From Paenibacillus rigui (lineage in GTDB: Bacteria; Bacillota; Bacilli; Paenibacillales; NBRC-103111), in assembly GCF_002234615.1 (NCBI RefSeq), contig NZ_NMQW01000046.1, positions 1 through 62,063 on the forward strand: a stretch of DNA of 62,063 nucleotides, given 5' to 3'. Positions within the stretch are counted from its first letter, which is position 1; each line of letters begins with the position of its first letter. Under the pieces are notes generated by a model that worked only from the letters and a program-made list of their open reading frames with translations, had not been told where the DNA came from and searched no databases. Below are positions 49,081-58,375 of this stretch, piece by piece. Position numbers and translations under genes: made by a program.

Positions 49081-52000
49081 ACCAAACCCGACCTGGGCTA
49101 CATCTCAGCCACCGGCCCATCCGGCTGCATCAAAGCCGGCACTTCAGCCGAGATCACCTTTAACTACAAAAACTTTGGTCCGAGCACCTCAGCCACGTTT
49201 AAAGTCGAGTATAAAGTCAATGGAGTCGTCAACCCATCCTACACGGAAACGATCAGCGGGGCATCAAGCGGCCAGACGTTTACAAAAAAAATCACCTATT
49301 CTTTTAGTACTACAGCACCGCAGGATTTTACCATTGTGATTGATGCAGGCAATGCCGTTGGAGAAGCGACGAATACATTAGCCAATAACAGTACGACTGT
49401 TTCGGTCACCGCTCAATCGGATTGCAACGGTGGAGGGAATGGCGGTTGTTATGCACCTGATTTGATTGGTACCGTGAAAGTTGATAAAAGCTTTATTAGC
49501 TGGGGGCAAGCCAACTATGTTACCGGAACTCTCCAGGACACCAGCGTAAATTACAAGTTCAAGTTTAGATTTTGGCAAAATGGGGTATCCACTGATTTAC
49601 CTGACGGCACTTGGTCAAACAAAGGCACCGCAGGTTTTGAAGCAAACTATTACAAGCAAACAAATGGAGCTTATCCCGGCGGATTTGCGGACGGAGATGT
49701 CACCGTGGAATTTGTGGTCTGGGATCAGGGGACCAACTGTATTACCAGCATCGGCGGAGCCCATTTCGAGGTCGGCCCCAAGCCAGCCAACCGGCCGCCC
49801 AATTTTCAAATTGGCTGGTTTAAAGCAAGTAATACGACGGGAACACAGCCCGATGCGAATAACGACCCTTCCGTTGTGGTTGGAGATAAGGTCAATCTGA
49901 GGGCATTTAATATTAGTGACCCGGACGGTGATGCGGTAACCATGACTTGGCAGTTTTCCAGCAGCACGAGTACCTGGGTTCAAGGACTGAAGAGTACATA
50001 CGGTCTAAACGTAAACGATCTAAAGTTCACAAATCTTCTTACGACAACCAAGGGAGCCCATCTCATCACGGCCAGGGCTTGCGATCCTTCCGGATTATGC
50101 AGTACACAGTCGGATACGTTGAATGTCGTTTCGCCTTACCCGATTCCTTGTATTAACGTGCCGTCCAGAGTCGTAGCGGGTCGTACACTCGCTGCAAATG
50201 CGATTAATGGAGATTGCAGTACAGCCGCTCCCGGAAGAACGATTGATCACACCAAAGACGAATGGACGAACAAACGGGATGTGTATCCGGCACCCGGACC
50301 CGAAACAGTCACCTTGGAGGTGACGGACAATAAAGGGGTTCACTCTTTACCGGAGGATAAGGCAGTCAAGGTCATCAACGTGGTTGAAGACAAGCCGCCG
50401 ATTGCAGAGCTGATATATCCATCTGTCATGACACGAGGAACGTTCTCTGTAACGAACAATACCAGATCGATTGATGGAGACACCATTGTGGATGGTCAGC
50501 TGAAATATTGGTTCGACAGTAATAATGATGGAAATTTTAACGATGAAACGGGGTATGTAGTGGATCATTTTATGCCGGGTCAATCGTATTCGATCCAGGC
50601 GGCAAGCGTGGGCAAGATCAAGTTTTACATTTGGGGGGTCGAAGACTATGGTCTAAGCGACTCTAAAACATACACAGCAGACGTCATTAACCAATCCGGT
50701 GAAACGGATGTAAGTATCATGGGTTCCAACCCGGAGCCGCCTGAACTGGATATCATCCGTTATAAGACACAGGACTTGCTGCTCAAAGATAGCTGGAAAG
50801 GATCCATCATCGGTATAGGTGATACGGACAAGGTTAGACAAAATGGTTTGCAGCTTAACCTGTCCACCGACTCTTTAGGCGTCATTAATTCTTCCAATCC
50901 GTATTCGATGGGCGTGCTGCCCGGGAGTATGGCGACGTCCCATTACCGTTATGAGGGGCTTGCGAACGATTATGTCGATGTAGCCCTGCCTGAAGCCTTA
51001 CCAAAGGGATTTACCTATGGAGGATCAGACTTAAGGTTTCCTGTAGCTGGGACGATGGCCAATGCATCGAATCCGGACAATAAAGCGGACCTGCAAATAT
51101 TGAGCGGTAATTTAGGCTCCAACGTTGCTATGAGTGGGGGGAGGGACAATGCCGGCAATACATTTTCCTTTGAGTGTTTATACAGCGGCAGTGGACCTTA
51201 CCAGTACACTTGCTCCATTGTGGTCCAGTTAGCAGGCGGGGGAGGCTATACGGTTCCATATCATAACGGGCAATCGATTACAACGACGGATTTGACAAAA
51301 ATCACCGGTTTATTCGGCGGTATCCGGCATTTGAGTGACTCTTCTTACTGGGGATTCATCTACGATGTTTGCCAATATTGGGATGATGAATATAATTCAT
51401 GTGGCTACAGCGTAACAAAAACTGATTTCTACAAGACATCGGATGGCTCGTATACATCCACTATCCCTTATAGCGCAGGAGTCACTTTGGAACCTGTTCC
51501 ATTGGTTTGGGAGAGCCCGACGTATATGCTGAACGGGAAGAGAGTCACGGCCAAAACGACCGTTCAGCCGGTCTCATCATCTAGCAACGACGACTATTAC
51601 ACCTTTTCACTCGAATATTACGATGCCAATACGAAAACGAGTAAAACGGTCAAAGTAAGGGACAAGGTAAAGTATAACCAAGGGTACACATCAGTTGGAA
51701 AGGATAGCGCTACGATCTCCTATAAAAACTTATCGTTCCAAATCCGGGTCTCTTCTGACGGATATGTATTTGCCTTGGTCAATGCAGATTCCGTGGAAGT
51801 ATACGATATGAATGGAGCGTTCGTTAAATCGTTTTATATCGGTAAATCGTTTTTTTCGAGTTATCTCCATTACGACAATAGTGACAGTAGTGAGGAATCG
51901 AAGCAGTTTTATCTCCATTATTTTGATTTTGAACAGGACGGCACCTTAACGGTAGCTTTAACTCAAAGAGACCATGCGAAGTATCGTGATGGAACCCGCG

Positions 52001-54483
52001 GGATTGTATATAAGCCGACAAACGAAAATTTCAGAGAGTACTGGGTATACCGGATTCAAGCAACCGGGGCAGCAAGTATCCCATATGAAACGATCGCTGG
52101 AGGCCAGCTGCGAAACGAGGATCATGTGGTTGCCGAAGGGGACTACGCCTTTTACATGAATTTGGGTCAACGGGTGACAACGAATAATTCGACGTCGGGA
52201 TTTTCCTTCCGAATGCAGGATTACAAGAACATGTATCGTTTTGAAGCGACGAGCACAACCCTTTTTCTAAGTAAGATCGTGGATGGAAACCGGATCATTC
52301 TTGGGCAGGCGGCTTACAATTTTGCGGAAAATACATGGTACGGCATTTCAATTGTTACAAAAGGCAGCAAAATGAAAGTGGCCGTAAACGGCTCACCGGT
52401 ATTTGACGTTTCCGATGGAACCTTCGGTGAAGGGAAGTACGGACCTTTTCTAAATCTGTATGGAGTCAAATTCAAGGGTTTAACCGTGACGACACCGAGG
52501 CCCAAAGAAACAAAAATCGACGGAATTGCCGTTGTCAACATGCCGATTGTGACGACACCGAGCTATACGGATCCCGAAGGAGACCCGAATTTTCCGAATC
52601 AAGACAGGTTTTATTACTCTCAAGTGGACGGGGGAGGATTTCTGGATGCCGGTGATGGAGCCAGCGGAACGTTCAGCAGAAACGGGCAGCCTCAAAACCC
52701 GGCACTAGCCTCTTTGGATAAAGTCGGCAACTACAAGGTGCAATATGTTACCCAGGATGATCCGGCACCGGCACCGTGGTTAAGCAGCGCCTATGCTGCC
52801 TACAGGCAGGATACGACGGGCAATATCCGGAATTTGCTTGTTCACCGGAAGCCGATTGCGGATTTCTCGGTCAGCCAGGGATCGGATTACACCATTTCAT
52901 GGACAGACAAGGATAGCCATGACCCGGACCGTTGGTTGGCGTCGTGGAATTATATTGCCGGTTATGGAGCCAATAAGGGAATTTATGATGAAAGATACAA
53001 TTACACCGACACAGCTGGAGTTACACATGACGGTAAGATCACAAGACCGGATCAACCGGGGATGTATATTTTGCGCAAGGCTGTCAAGGACGAGTATGGG
53101 GCTTGGTCCGATTGGGCTGTCGCTTCGGTATACTTTGATGCTGCGCCGCCGAACAATCCTCCTAGTGCCGTAATAACGTTCCCGGATGGAACAGAAAGCG
53201 ATCCAACGCCTGTTTCATTACATCCTACAATTCTATGGAATCAAAGTGATCCGGACCCCGGAACGACGTTCACTGCATTTAATCTGCAAGTAAAGGATGA
53301 ATGGGGGAATGACATAGATACGATCCAGAATCAATCTATGAATACAACCGATACGAGCTGGTCCTGGACATTGGATCATTCGCTCGAGATGGGCAAGAAG
53401 TACCAAACAGTTGTCCAAGTCAGTGACGGGTTTGCTTGGTCAGCGTGGAGCAATGTTGGTTGGATGATTACGAATAGCCCGCCTGCGGCATATATGAGCT
53501 TTCCTTATGGAACGCAGGCTGAACCGACGATTGTAACTACATTGCGGCCTACGCTGCAGTGGGTACAAAGCGATCCGGATGCCGGAACCCTGTTTCAACA
53601 CTTTCAGCTTCAAATTACGAACGAGGACAACAATGTCATGATGCTGGACAGCGGTAAATTGGCTCAGAACACTTCAGCCGGGAGCAATCAATGGGTGGTT
53701 CCGAATGATTTGCCGTCCGGGCAAAAGCTGCGCGTACGGGTTAAAGTATGGGATCAATATGGCGCGGAGTCGATATGGTCGCCACAGGTATGGATGTACA
53801 TTAACCGGCCTCCGACTGCGAATTTCGATTGGACGCCGAAGCCGGCCTTTGAGGGAGATGAGGTCACCCTGTGGAATCAGTCGACTGACCCGGATGGCGA
53901 TACGTTAAGCTACAGCTGGCAGGTGACAGGTCCAGGCTATAACACGGCAGCACTACACACTTCTATCCATGCGGTCATTCCCGCTGCGGTTACAGACGGG
54001 TATCCGGGGGACTACATCGTGACTCTAACCGTTAACGATAGCCATGGCGCTTCCGATACCATCACCAAAGCTGTACCTGTAGGAGATTTAAGTCTGGACG
54101 GTTATGTGAAGCATACGCCCGGGTGGGAGGAGAACCGTAAAGCATATAATTTCATGAAATCCAGGAATACGGAGCAGCCCAGATCTTCGGATACGTTTTG
54201 GTCCGGGGAGGCCTTTGTTGTCGAGGCGGAGACCAATCAGCCTGCCGATCAGGTGACTGTACGTATGAGTTATACGAATATGCAGGCTAACTTGACAGCA
54301 GCTGCCGGCCGTATGACATGGAAAGGACAGCTGGAGAGGGGGGATTTCGAAACGCTGCCAGATGGGGACTACTCTTTTCATTTTACAGCTGTATGGCCGA
54401 ATGGACATAGGGAAACGGCTGTTCGCGTTATTAAGATAAAGGACCCGTGGACCGCATACTCTAGCAGTGTTCGTAAAGAATAG
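48004..54483 (+). CDS. Giant secreted multidomain (CARDB/PKD/LamG-like) protein
   Basis: The TTG at 48004, seven bases after GGAGGG, is the best start and gives 2159 residues. A signal segment (about 5-35) ends near KVEAATTK. Residues 36-358 form an AT-rich-encoded unique domain. Then come a CARDB-like domain (360-465), a related beta domain (483-590), PKD-like units with DPDGDAVTMTWQF (about 600-700), several beta domains, a LamG/DUF1349-like domain (about 1400-1505), Fn3-like WNQSDPDPGTTF and WVQSDPDAGTLF units (1715-1925), a PKD domain (1935-2030, STDPDGDTLSYSWQV) and a final beta domain. No SLH or sortase motif is present, so it may be held by the adjacent SLH protein. Adhesion or polysaccharide binding is inferred from domain types. 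Confidence 0.83.
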   Translation: MSKKYRRFLISYVMSMVMFFEIILPLLPENLQDKVEAATTKTFFIDFKNNTVTTSPPTSAPSEYYDSVQTKTLDFNLASYLSGSITSCNISVNGKTSPCLLSGTKVQNTISGETKTLYGRSKTNPGHHVYRLPNGARWEHKGERSAIYQFVDSSTLSNGETNKPGYVPQEGWIRPTGSDKANSTLTSYNSGPESYNGRDLRYDPQYDYSGSGISDKSPNWNMIGAVVTRSYSPDPPTKFFADPNDIESGSGIEIQNYDKSSVIMVDANKMRDGTEPFFWGKASDQTNQVAVRRVLNSWCVGIQVDDQDCLFDNTNIDPSTGIDSDGGYPFNYVMAVYTNWLATTYLYKDATITINYDEPTKPDLGYISATGPSGCIKAGTSAEITFNYKNFGPSTSATFKVEYKVNGVVNPSYTETISGASSGQTFTKKITYSFSTTAPQDFTIVIDAGNAVGEATNTLANNSTTVSVTAQSDCNGGGNGGCYAPDLIGTVKVDKSFISWGQANYVTGTLQDTSVNYKFKFRFWQNGVSTDLPDGTWSNKGTAGFEANYYKQTNGAYPGGFADGDVTVEFVVWDQGTNCITSIGGAHFEVGPKPANRPPNFQIGWFKASNTTGTQPDANNDPSVVVGDKVNLRAFNISDPDGDAVTMTWQFSSSTSTWVQGLKSTYGLNVNDLKFTNLLTTTKGAHLITARACDPSGLCSTQSDTLNVVSPYPIPCINVPSRVVAGRTLAANAINGDCSTAAPGRTIDHTKDEWTNKRDVYPAPGPETVTLEVTDNKGVHSLPEDKAVKVINVVEDKPPIAELIYPSVMTRGTFSVTNNTRSIDGDTIVDGQLKYWFDSNNDGNFNDETGYVVDHFMPGQSYSIQAASVGKIKFYIWGVEDYGLSDSKTYTADVINQSGETDVSIMGSNPEPPELDIIRYKTQDLLLKDSWKGSIIGIGDTDKVRQNGLQLNLSTDSLGVINSSNPYSMGVLPGSMATSHYRYEGLANDYVDVALPEALPKGFTYGGSDLRFPVAGTMANASNPDNKADLQILSGNLGSNVAMSGGRDNAGNTFSFECLYSGSGPYQYTCSIVVQLAGGGGYTVPYHNGQSITTTDLTKITGLFGGIRHLSDSSYWGFIYDVCQYWDDEYNSCGYSVTKTDFYKTSDGSYTSTIPYSAGVTLEPVPLVWESPTYMLNGKRVTAKTTVQPVSSSSNDDYYTFSLEYYDANTKTSKTVKVRDKVKYNQGYTSVGKDSATISYKNLSFQIRVSSDGYVFALVNADSVEVYDMNGAFVKSFYIGKSFFSSYLHYDNSDSSEESKQFYLHYFDFEQDGTLTVALTQRDHAKYRDGTRGIVYKPTNENFREYWVYRIQATGAASIPYETIAGGQLRNEDHVVAEGDYAFYMNLGQRVTTNNSTSGFSFRMQDYKNMYRFEATSTTLFLSKIVDGNRIILGQAAYNFAENTWYGISIVTKGSKMKVAVNGSPVFDVSDGTFGEGKYGPFLNLYGVKFKGLTVTTPRPKETKIDGIAVVNMPIVTTPSYTDPEGDPNFPNQDRFYYSQVDGGGFLDAGDGASGTFSRNGQPQNPALASLDKVGNYKVQYVTQDDPAPAPWLSSAYAAYRQDTTGNIRNLLVHRKPIADFSVSQGSDYTISWTDKDSHDPDRWLASWNYIAGYGANKGIYDERYNYTDTAGVTHDGKITRPDQPGMYILRKAVKDEYGAWSDWAVASVYFDAAPPNNPPSAVITFPDGTESDPTPVSLHPTILWNQSDPDPGTTFTAFNLQVKDEWGNDIDTIQNQSMNTTDTSWSWTLDHSLEMGKKYQTVVQVSDGFAWSAWSNVGWMITNSPPAAYMSFPYGTQAEPTIVTTLRPTLQWVQSDPDAGTLFQHFQLQITNEDNNVMMLDSGKLAQNTSAGSNQWVVPNDLPSGQKLRVRVKVWDQYGAESIWSPQVWMYINRPPTANFDWTPKPAFEGDEVTLWNQSTDPDGDTLSYSWQVTGPGYNTAALHTSIHAVIPAAVTDGYPGDYIVTLTVNDSHGASDTITKAVPVGDLSLDGYVKHTPGWEENRKAYNFMKSRNTEQPRSSDTFWSGEAFVVEAETNQPADQVTVRMSYTNMQANLTAAAGRMTWKGQLERGDFETLPDGDYSFHFTAVWPNGHRETAVRVIKIKDPWTAYSSSVRKE

Positions 54484-54535
54484 CGTAACATGGGTCATTG
54501 GGAGCATCTGCAGACTGGACTTAACCATCATTAAA

Positions 54536-54566
54536 GCCGAGGGCACATAAGGAGCCTTCGGTTTTT
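54536..54566 (+). terminator. Terminator after the giant protein gene
   Basis: GCCGAGG pairs with CCTTCGG(T) with one bulged base, followed by TTTTT. Confidence 0.75.
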
Positions 54567-54611
54567 CTCAGTAGATAGGAAAGTATAAGCTTCACAACTT
54601 TCGTCTTTGAC

Positions 54612-54647
54612 AAACGCATGCCATCCTAAAAGATGGCGAAGCCGTTT
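54612..54647. repeat. Hairpin repeat element, copy 2
   Basis: AAACGCATGCCATC pairs with GATGGC-AAG-CGTTT around CTAAAA, better than in copy 1 (1411-1446), with compensating G-U changes between copies. A second hairpin, GCTCCT...AGGAGC with inner TTCAC/GTGAA, follows at 54663-54699. The stretch lies between two genes and holds no other coding sequence. Confidence 0.7.
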
Positions 54648-54704
54648 ATCCTTATGTGATCCTGCTCCTAGTTTCACCTCGCGTGAATGAAGAAGGAGCC
54701 TATT

Positions 54705-54731
54705 TTGCACAGGACCTATCGCGTGTATAAT
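54705..54731 (+). promoter_or_regulatory. Likely promoter of the adenylate cyclase gene
   Basis: A perfect TATAAT at 54726-54731 lies 33 bases before the start codon; TTGCAC at 54705-54710 is a fair -35 with a short 15-bp spacer. Confidence 0.5.
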
Positions 54732-54763
54732 TAGTCACAGATAGAGAGGGTGGAGATAGGTCT

Positions 54764-56698
54764 ATGGGACTAAAGGAGCAAAAGCATGTACTGGAGGAAG
54801 AATTCCCCCTGTCCCGTCAGAAGGTGTGGGAGCTGTTAAGCCAAACCGATCATTTAAACCGGGTGATCGGGCTGTATCCCATTCGTTCAAACCGCCTGGA
54901 AACGCGGAAGGGCGGGAGCGGGTTCATTCGGGAGCTCGCGGCCAAAGTGGCGGGAGTGATCCCCATGCGATGGAAGGAGCATCCTTTTGAATGGGTCAAG
55001 GAAGAGCGTTACGCCGTAATACGTGAATATAGCGGAGGACCGTTGCAGCGATTCTACGGGGGAATCGAGCTGGAGGATGCCGATACGGTGCTGCCCGATG
55101 GCACGAGGGCGACCCGGGTGCGGTTATTCGCCTATTTTACCCCGGCCAATGCATTGGGATTGCTGGCGATTCCTCTGATAGGCTTGAGCTCCATGCGCAA
55201 AACGATGCGCTATTTGTACAGCTTTGTCCAGTTGAAGCAGCAGATGAAGGAGCATTTGCTGCCTCAGCCTGCGCAAGCTTACTCCGTTCAGCAGGAGGAA
55301 CTGAACCCGCTTCTTGCGAAGCTGAGGGAAAGCCTGCCGGGAGAGGAGAAGCTCGTACAGCTTCTGGCGGAGCACCTTAGCGTCAGCGGGGACGACGATG
55401 TGATCGATATGCGTCCCTATGTGTTGGCTGCCAGTTGGAGAGCCGAGCGGGAAGCGGTGCTTCGCTTGTTTTTATATGCAACCAAGCTCGGCATTACTAA
55501 TTTAAGCTGGCATTTAATATGTCCGAACTGCCGGGTCACTAAAGGTGGAGCGGATACGATGTCAGGCCTGACGTCACAGTACCATTGTGATTTTTGCGGT
55601 ATTGATTATGAGGCTAAATTTGACCGTTATGTGGAGCTGTGTTTTTCCGTCCATCCTTCGATTCGCCGGGCTATCAAGCACGTATTTTGTGTAGGGGGCC
55701 CCATGCTAACCCCGCATATTTATGCGCAGCAGGAAATAGCGGATCAAGCAGAGACCACACTGGTTTACCCCGAAGTGGAGGATAAGCTCCGCATCCGTGT
55801 GCTGCGCCACAATCATATGCTGCCGCTGTACGATGACCATGAGCGGGTGAGCCAAAGGAGCGCCGCTGACTTGAAGGATACATATCATGTGATTTATGAC
55901 GGCGCCGAGTGGTCGCCAGCCTTGTCCACACGGCCGCAGTCCGGCTCGCAGCTGAGACTGGAGAATCGAAGCGGCGGCAGCATCATCGTTGCGTTAGAGA
56001 AGGATGACTGGGACGAACACACGGTGACGGCGGCCAAGGTAACAACCATGCATGAATTCCGCAGCTTGTTCTCCTCCGAGGTGCTGGCTCCAGGACAGCA
56101 GGTCGGCATCGAGAATGTAACGCTGCTGTTCAGCGATTTGCTTGGCTCGACGGCTTACTATGAGCATGTCGGCGATGCGCTTGCCTACGGTCAAGTGAGG
56201 AAGCATTTTGATTTCCTGCTGTACTGGGTGCACTTGAACAAGGGAACCTTGGTCAAAACGATCGGCGATGCCGTCATGGCTGTGTTTGAACACCCTGAGC
56301 ATGCGGTTAAAGCGGCGCTGGACATTCAAACGCATGTCGATGAATTTAACCAAGGCAACCCGTCAAGCACGCCGATGGTCATCAAAATCGGGTTATACCA
56401 CGGTCCGGCCATAGTGGTGAACTCTAACGGGATGCTCGATTACTTCGGACGTACCGTGAACCTTGCCTCAAGGACCCAAGGACTTAGTCTTGGTGGGGAC
56501 ATTATGGTCAGCCAGGCCTGTGCTGACAGGCCCGGCGTTCAAGCCATGCTGAGCGGCTACCGGGCTGAGATGGAACGCTTCGAGCGGCACCTGAAAGGAA
56601 TTGACGAGGTCGTCGCACTGGCAAGGATTAAAGTGCCTCAGCCGTTAACTACCGGGCTGGCCGAGGTGGCGTCAGCCTCGGAATCTTCGGAAGCCTAA
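54764..56698 (+). CDS. Class III adenylate cyclase with START-like and zinc-ribbon regions
   Basis: A 644-residue soluble protein in three parts. Residues 1-165 look like a SRPBCC/START ligand-binding domain (EEEFPLSRQKVWELLSQTDH). Residues about 220-345 match the DUF5939-type region, with a zinc-ribbon pattern CPNC...CDFC. Residues about 445-630 form a class III cyclase domain: metal aspartates in LLFSDLLGSTAYYE and IGDAVMAVFEHP, the ATP-selecting lysine in LVKTIGDA, the partner aspartate in LDYFGRTVNLASR, and the transition-state Asn/Arg in that motif. All key residues for ATP to cAMP conversion are present. It has its own promoter. Lipid or hydrophobic ligand sensing by the START-like part is inference. 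Confidence 0.87.
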   Translation: MGLKEQKHVLEEEFPLSRQKVWELLSQTDHLNRVIGLYPIRSNRLETRKGGSGFIRELAAKVAGVIPMRWKEHPFEWVKEERYAVIREYSGGPLQRFYGGIELEDADTVLPDGTRATRVRLFAYFTPANALGLLAIPLIGLSSMRKTMRYLYSFVQLKQQMKEHLLPQPAQAYSVQQEELNPLLAKLRESLPGEEKLVQLLAEHLSVSGDDDVIDMRPYVLAASWRAEREAVLRLFLYATKLGITNLSWHLICPNCRVTKGGADTMSGLTSQYHCDFCGIDYEAKFDRYVELCFSVHPSIRRAIKHVFCVGGPMLTPHIYAQQEIADQAETTLVYPEVEDKLRIRVLRHNHMLPLYDDHERVSQRSAADLKDTYHVIYDGAEWSPALSTRPQSGSQLRLENRSGGSIIVALEKDDWDEHTVTAAKVTTMHEFRSLFSSEVLAPGQQVGIENVTLLFSDLLGSTAYYEHVGDALAYGQVRKHFDFLLYWVHLNKGTLVKTIGDAVMAVFEHPEHAVKAALDIQTHVDEFNQGNPSSTPMVIKIGLYHGPAIVVNSNGMLDYFGRTVNLASRTQGLSLGGDIMVSQACADRPGVQAMLSGYRAEMERFERHLKGIDEVVALARIKVPQPLTTGLAEVASASESSEA

Positions 56699-56741
56699 GG
56701 CGCTTATCCTTGCGCTTCTGCTGTGCTATACTACAAGCACT

Positions 56742-57623
56742 ATGCTCTATTCTATGAAAGCGGGTGCTTTCCCTGTGTCCTTACGCATGCTGAAACGACT
56801 CACGATTATTGTTCCGCCGCTCATTATTGGCGGGTTTGAATATATTCGCCATGATTTTTTGTTGTCCGAGCTGTCTATGGAATCCGGCAACCTGTATATA
56901 ACGCTTCTGACTTTACTGCTGTCGTATGTATTCGCGACCTGGATGTTCCACAGCATCGAGCGGACGAACGAGCGCCTCGCGGCAGAGGAAGCGAAGCGTG
57001 CCGTGTACGAAGAACGTGAACGGCTTGCACAGGAGCTGCATGATAATATTGCCCAGATTTTATTTTTTCTCAATGTGCAGCTCAAAAAAGGCCAGCTGGA
57101 CGAGGCGCGTTCCGCGGTTTCCGAGATCGATCATCATCTGCGCCAAGCGATCTTCAATTTGCGAAGCTTGCCGGAGGATGCCGCAGATTTTCCTTCCCGT
57201 CTCGGCAAATGGATCGACGAATGGAGCGGGATCACGGGCATTGCCGTGGAGCAGTCGGTTGAGATCCATTCCGGGGTGGTTGCTCCTTCTACGGAGGTGC
57301 AGCTGTTTGCCATCATCCGCGAAGCTTTTACGAACATCCGGAAGCATTCGGAGGCGGATCATGCGTCTATCGAGCTGGGTTTGGCGGAGGACGGACAGCA
57401 TTGGAGGCTGTCCATACGCGACAACGGGATCGGCATTACGGATAAGTTCAGCACAGCTGGTGAGGGTGCGGACGTCAAACCGGCTTCTGTCCCGAACCGA
57501 TACGGCTTGGTACAAATGCGCAAGCATGCCGAGGCGCTGGGTGCCGAGCTCCAGGTGAACTCTTTGAAGCAGGGCGGCACCGAACTGACAGTTACAGGGA
57601 ACTTGCAAAGGAGAGAGACTTGA
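56742..57623 (+). CDS. NarL-type sensor histidine kinase (LiaS/DesK-like)
   Basis: A 293-residue kinase with two N-terminal membrane segments (about 19-40 and 50-67) and nearly no extracellular part. Next is the HisKA_3 dimer domain with the H-box AQELHDNIAQILFFLNVQL, and an ATPase domain (DNGIGITDKF, RYGLVQMRKHAEALG). The true start is uncertain: ATG at 56742 or 56754, or GTG at 56775, are all possible, and TATACT at 56727 would make 56742 nearly leaderless. The stop overlaps the start of the response regulator by one base. Minimal extracellular sequence suggests sensing within the membrane. Confidence 0.88.
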   Translation: MLYSMKAGAFPVSLRMLKRLTIIVPPLIIGGFEYIRHDFLLSELSMESGNLYITLLTLLLSYVFATWMFHSIERTNERLAAEEAKRAVYEERERLAQELHDNIAQILFFLNVQLKKGQLDEARSAVSEIDHHLRQAIFNLRSLPEDAADFPSRLGKWIDEWSGITGIAVEQSVEIHSGVVAPSTEVQLFAIIREAFTNIRKHSEADHASIELGLAEDGQHWRLSIRDNGIGITDKFSTAGEGADVKPASVPNRYGLVQMRKHAEALGAELQVNSLKQGGTELTVTGNLQRRET

Positions 57624-58294
57624 TGATATATCGCGTACTGATTACGGACGACCACCCGCTTGCGCGGAAAGCCGTTCGTGCGCTGCTGGAGGGCGAGCCT
57701 GAATTCGAGATTGTCGGTGAAGCCGACGGCGGCGAGAAGGCCATTGAGCTGTGCAGGGAGCTGCTGCCCGACCTCGTGCTGATGGATATTCAAATGCCCC
57801 GCATGACCGGCTTGGAGGCCACTCGCAAGATCAAGCAGCAGAACCCCCATATCCGCATTGTGATGCTCACTGTATCGGACGATGTGGCGGATTTGTTCAC
57901 TGCCATCCAGTATGGAGCTCAAGGCTACTTGCTGAAAAATATGGATCCCGATGACTGGTTACACTATTTGCGCGGGCTGCTTGACGATCAATCCGAAATT
58001 TCCCGCGGCATGGCCGACCGTTTGTTCCACCAGTTCCGAACCGGGCCTAACCGCAACGAGGATGAGACCAAGCCGAGCGTCCTTTCCAGCCGGGAAGGCG
58101 AGATACTGGTCCAGGTTGCCAGCGGCCAAAGCAATCGTCAGATTGCCGAGCAGCTGCTCATTACGGAGAACACGGTGAAGAACCATATCAAGAACATTTT
58201 GGCGAAGCTGTCGCTCGATAACCGGGTGCAGCTGACGGCGTATGCGATACGTCACGGGCTGACACAGATTAGTCAAAAAAAATCCCGCCAATAG
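57623..58294 (+). CDS. NarL/LuxR-family response regulator
   Basis: The ATG at 57623 (AAAGGAGAG upstream) gives 223 residues. The receiver domain has LITDDHPLARKAV, phosphoacceptor region LVLMDIQMPRMTG, and GAQGYLLKNMDPDD. The C-terminal LuxR helix-turn-helix (about 155-215) has SSREGEILVQVASGQSNRQI and TENTVKNHIKNILAKLSLDN. It is the partner of the kinase encoded immediately upstream, overlapping by one base. Possible targets include the secreted-protein genes downstream, but no operator can be identified. Confidence 0.92.
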   Translation: MIYRVLITDDHPLARKAVRALLEGEPEFEIVGEADGGEKAIELCRELLPDLVLMDIQMPRMTGLEATRKIKQQNPHIRIVMLTVSDDVADLFTAIQYGAQGYLLKNMDPDDWLHYLRGLLDDQSEISRGMADRLFHQFRTGPNRNEDETKPSVLSSREGEILVQVASGQSNRQIAEQLLITENTVKNHIKNILAKLSLDNRVQLTAYAIRHGLTQISQKKSRQ

Positions 58295-58375
58295 CCCGAT
58301 GGGGTCATATTCAAGGCGTCCGAATTTTTGTACAGTAGTTACAGACCAAGGACGATTGAAAGGATGATTTACCAG

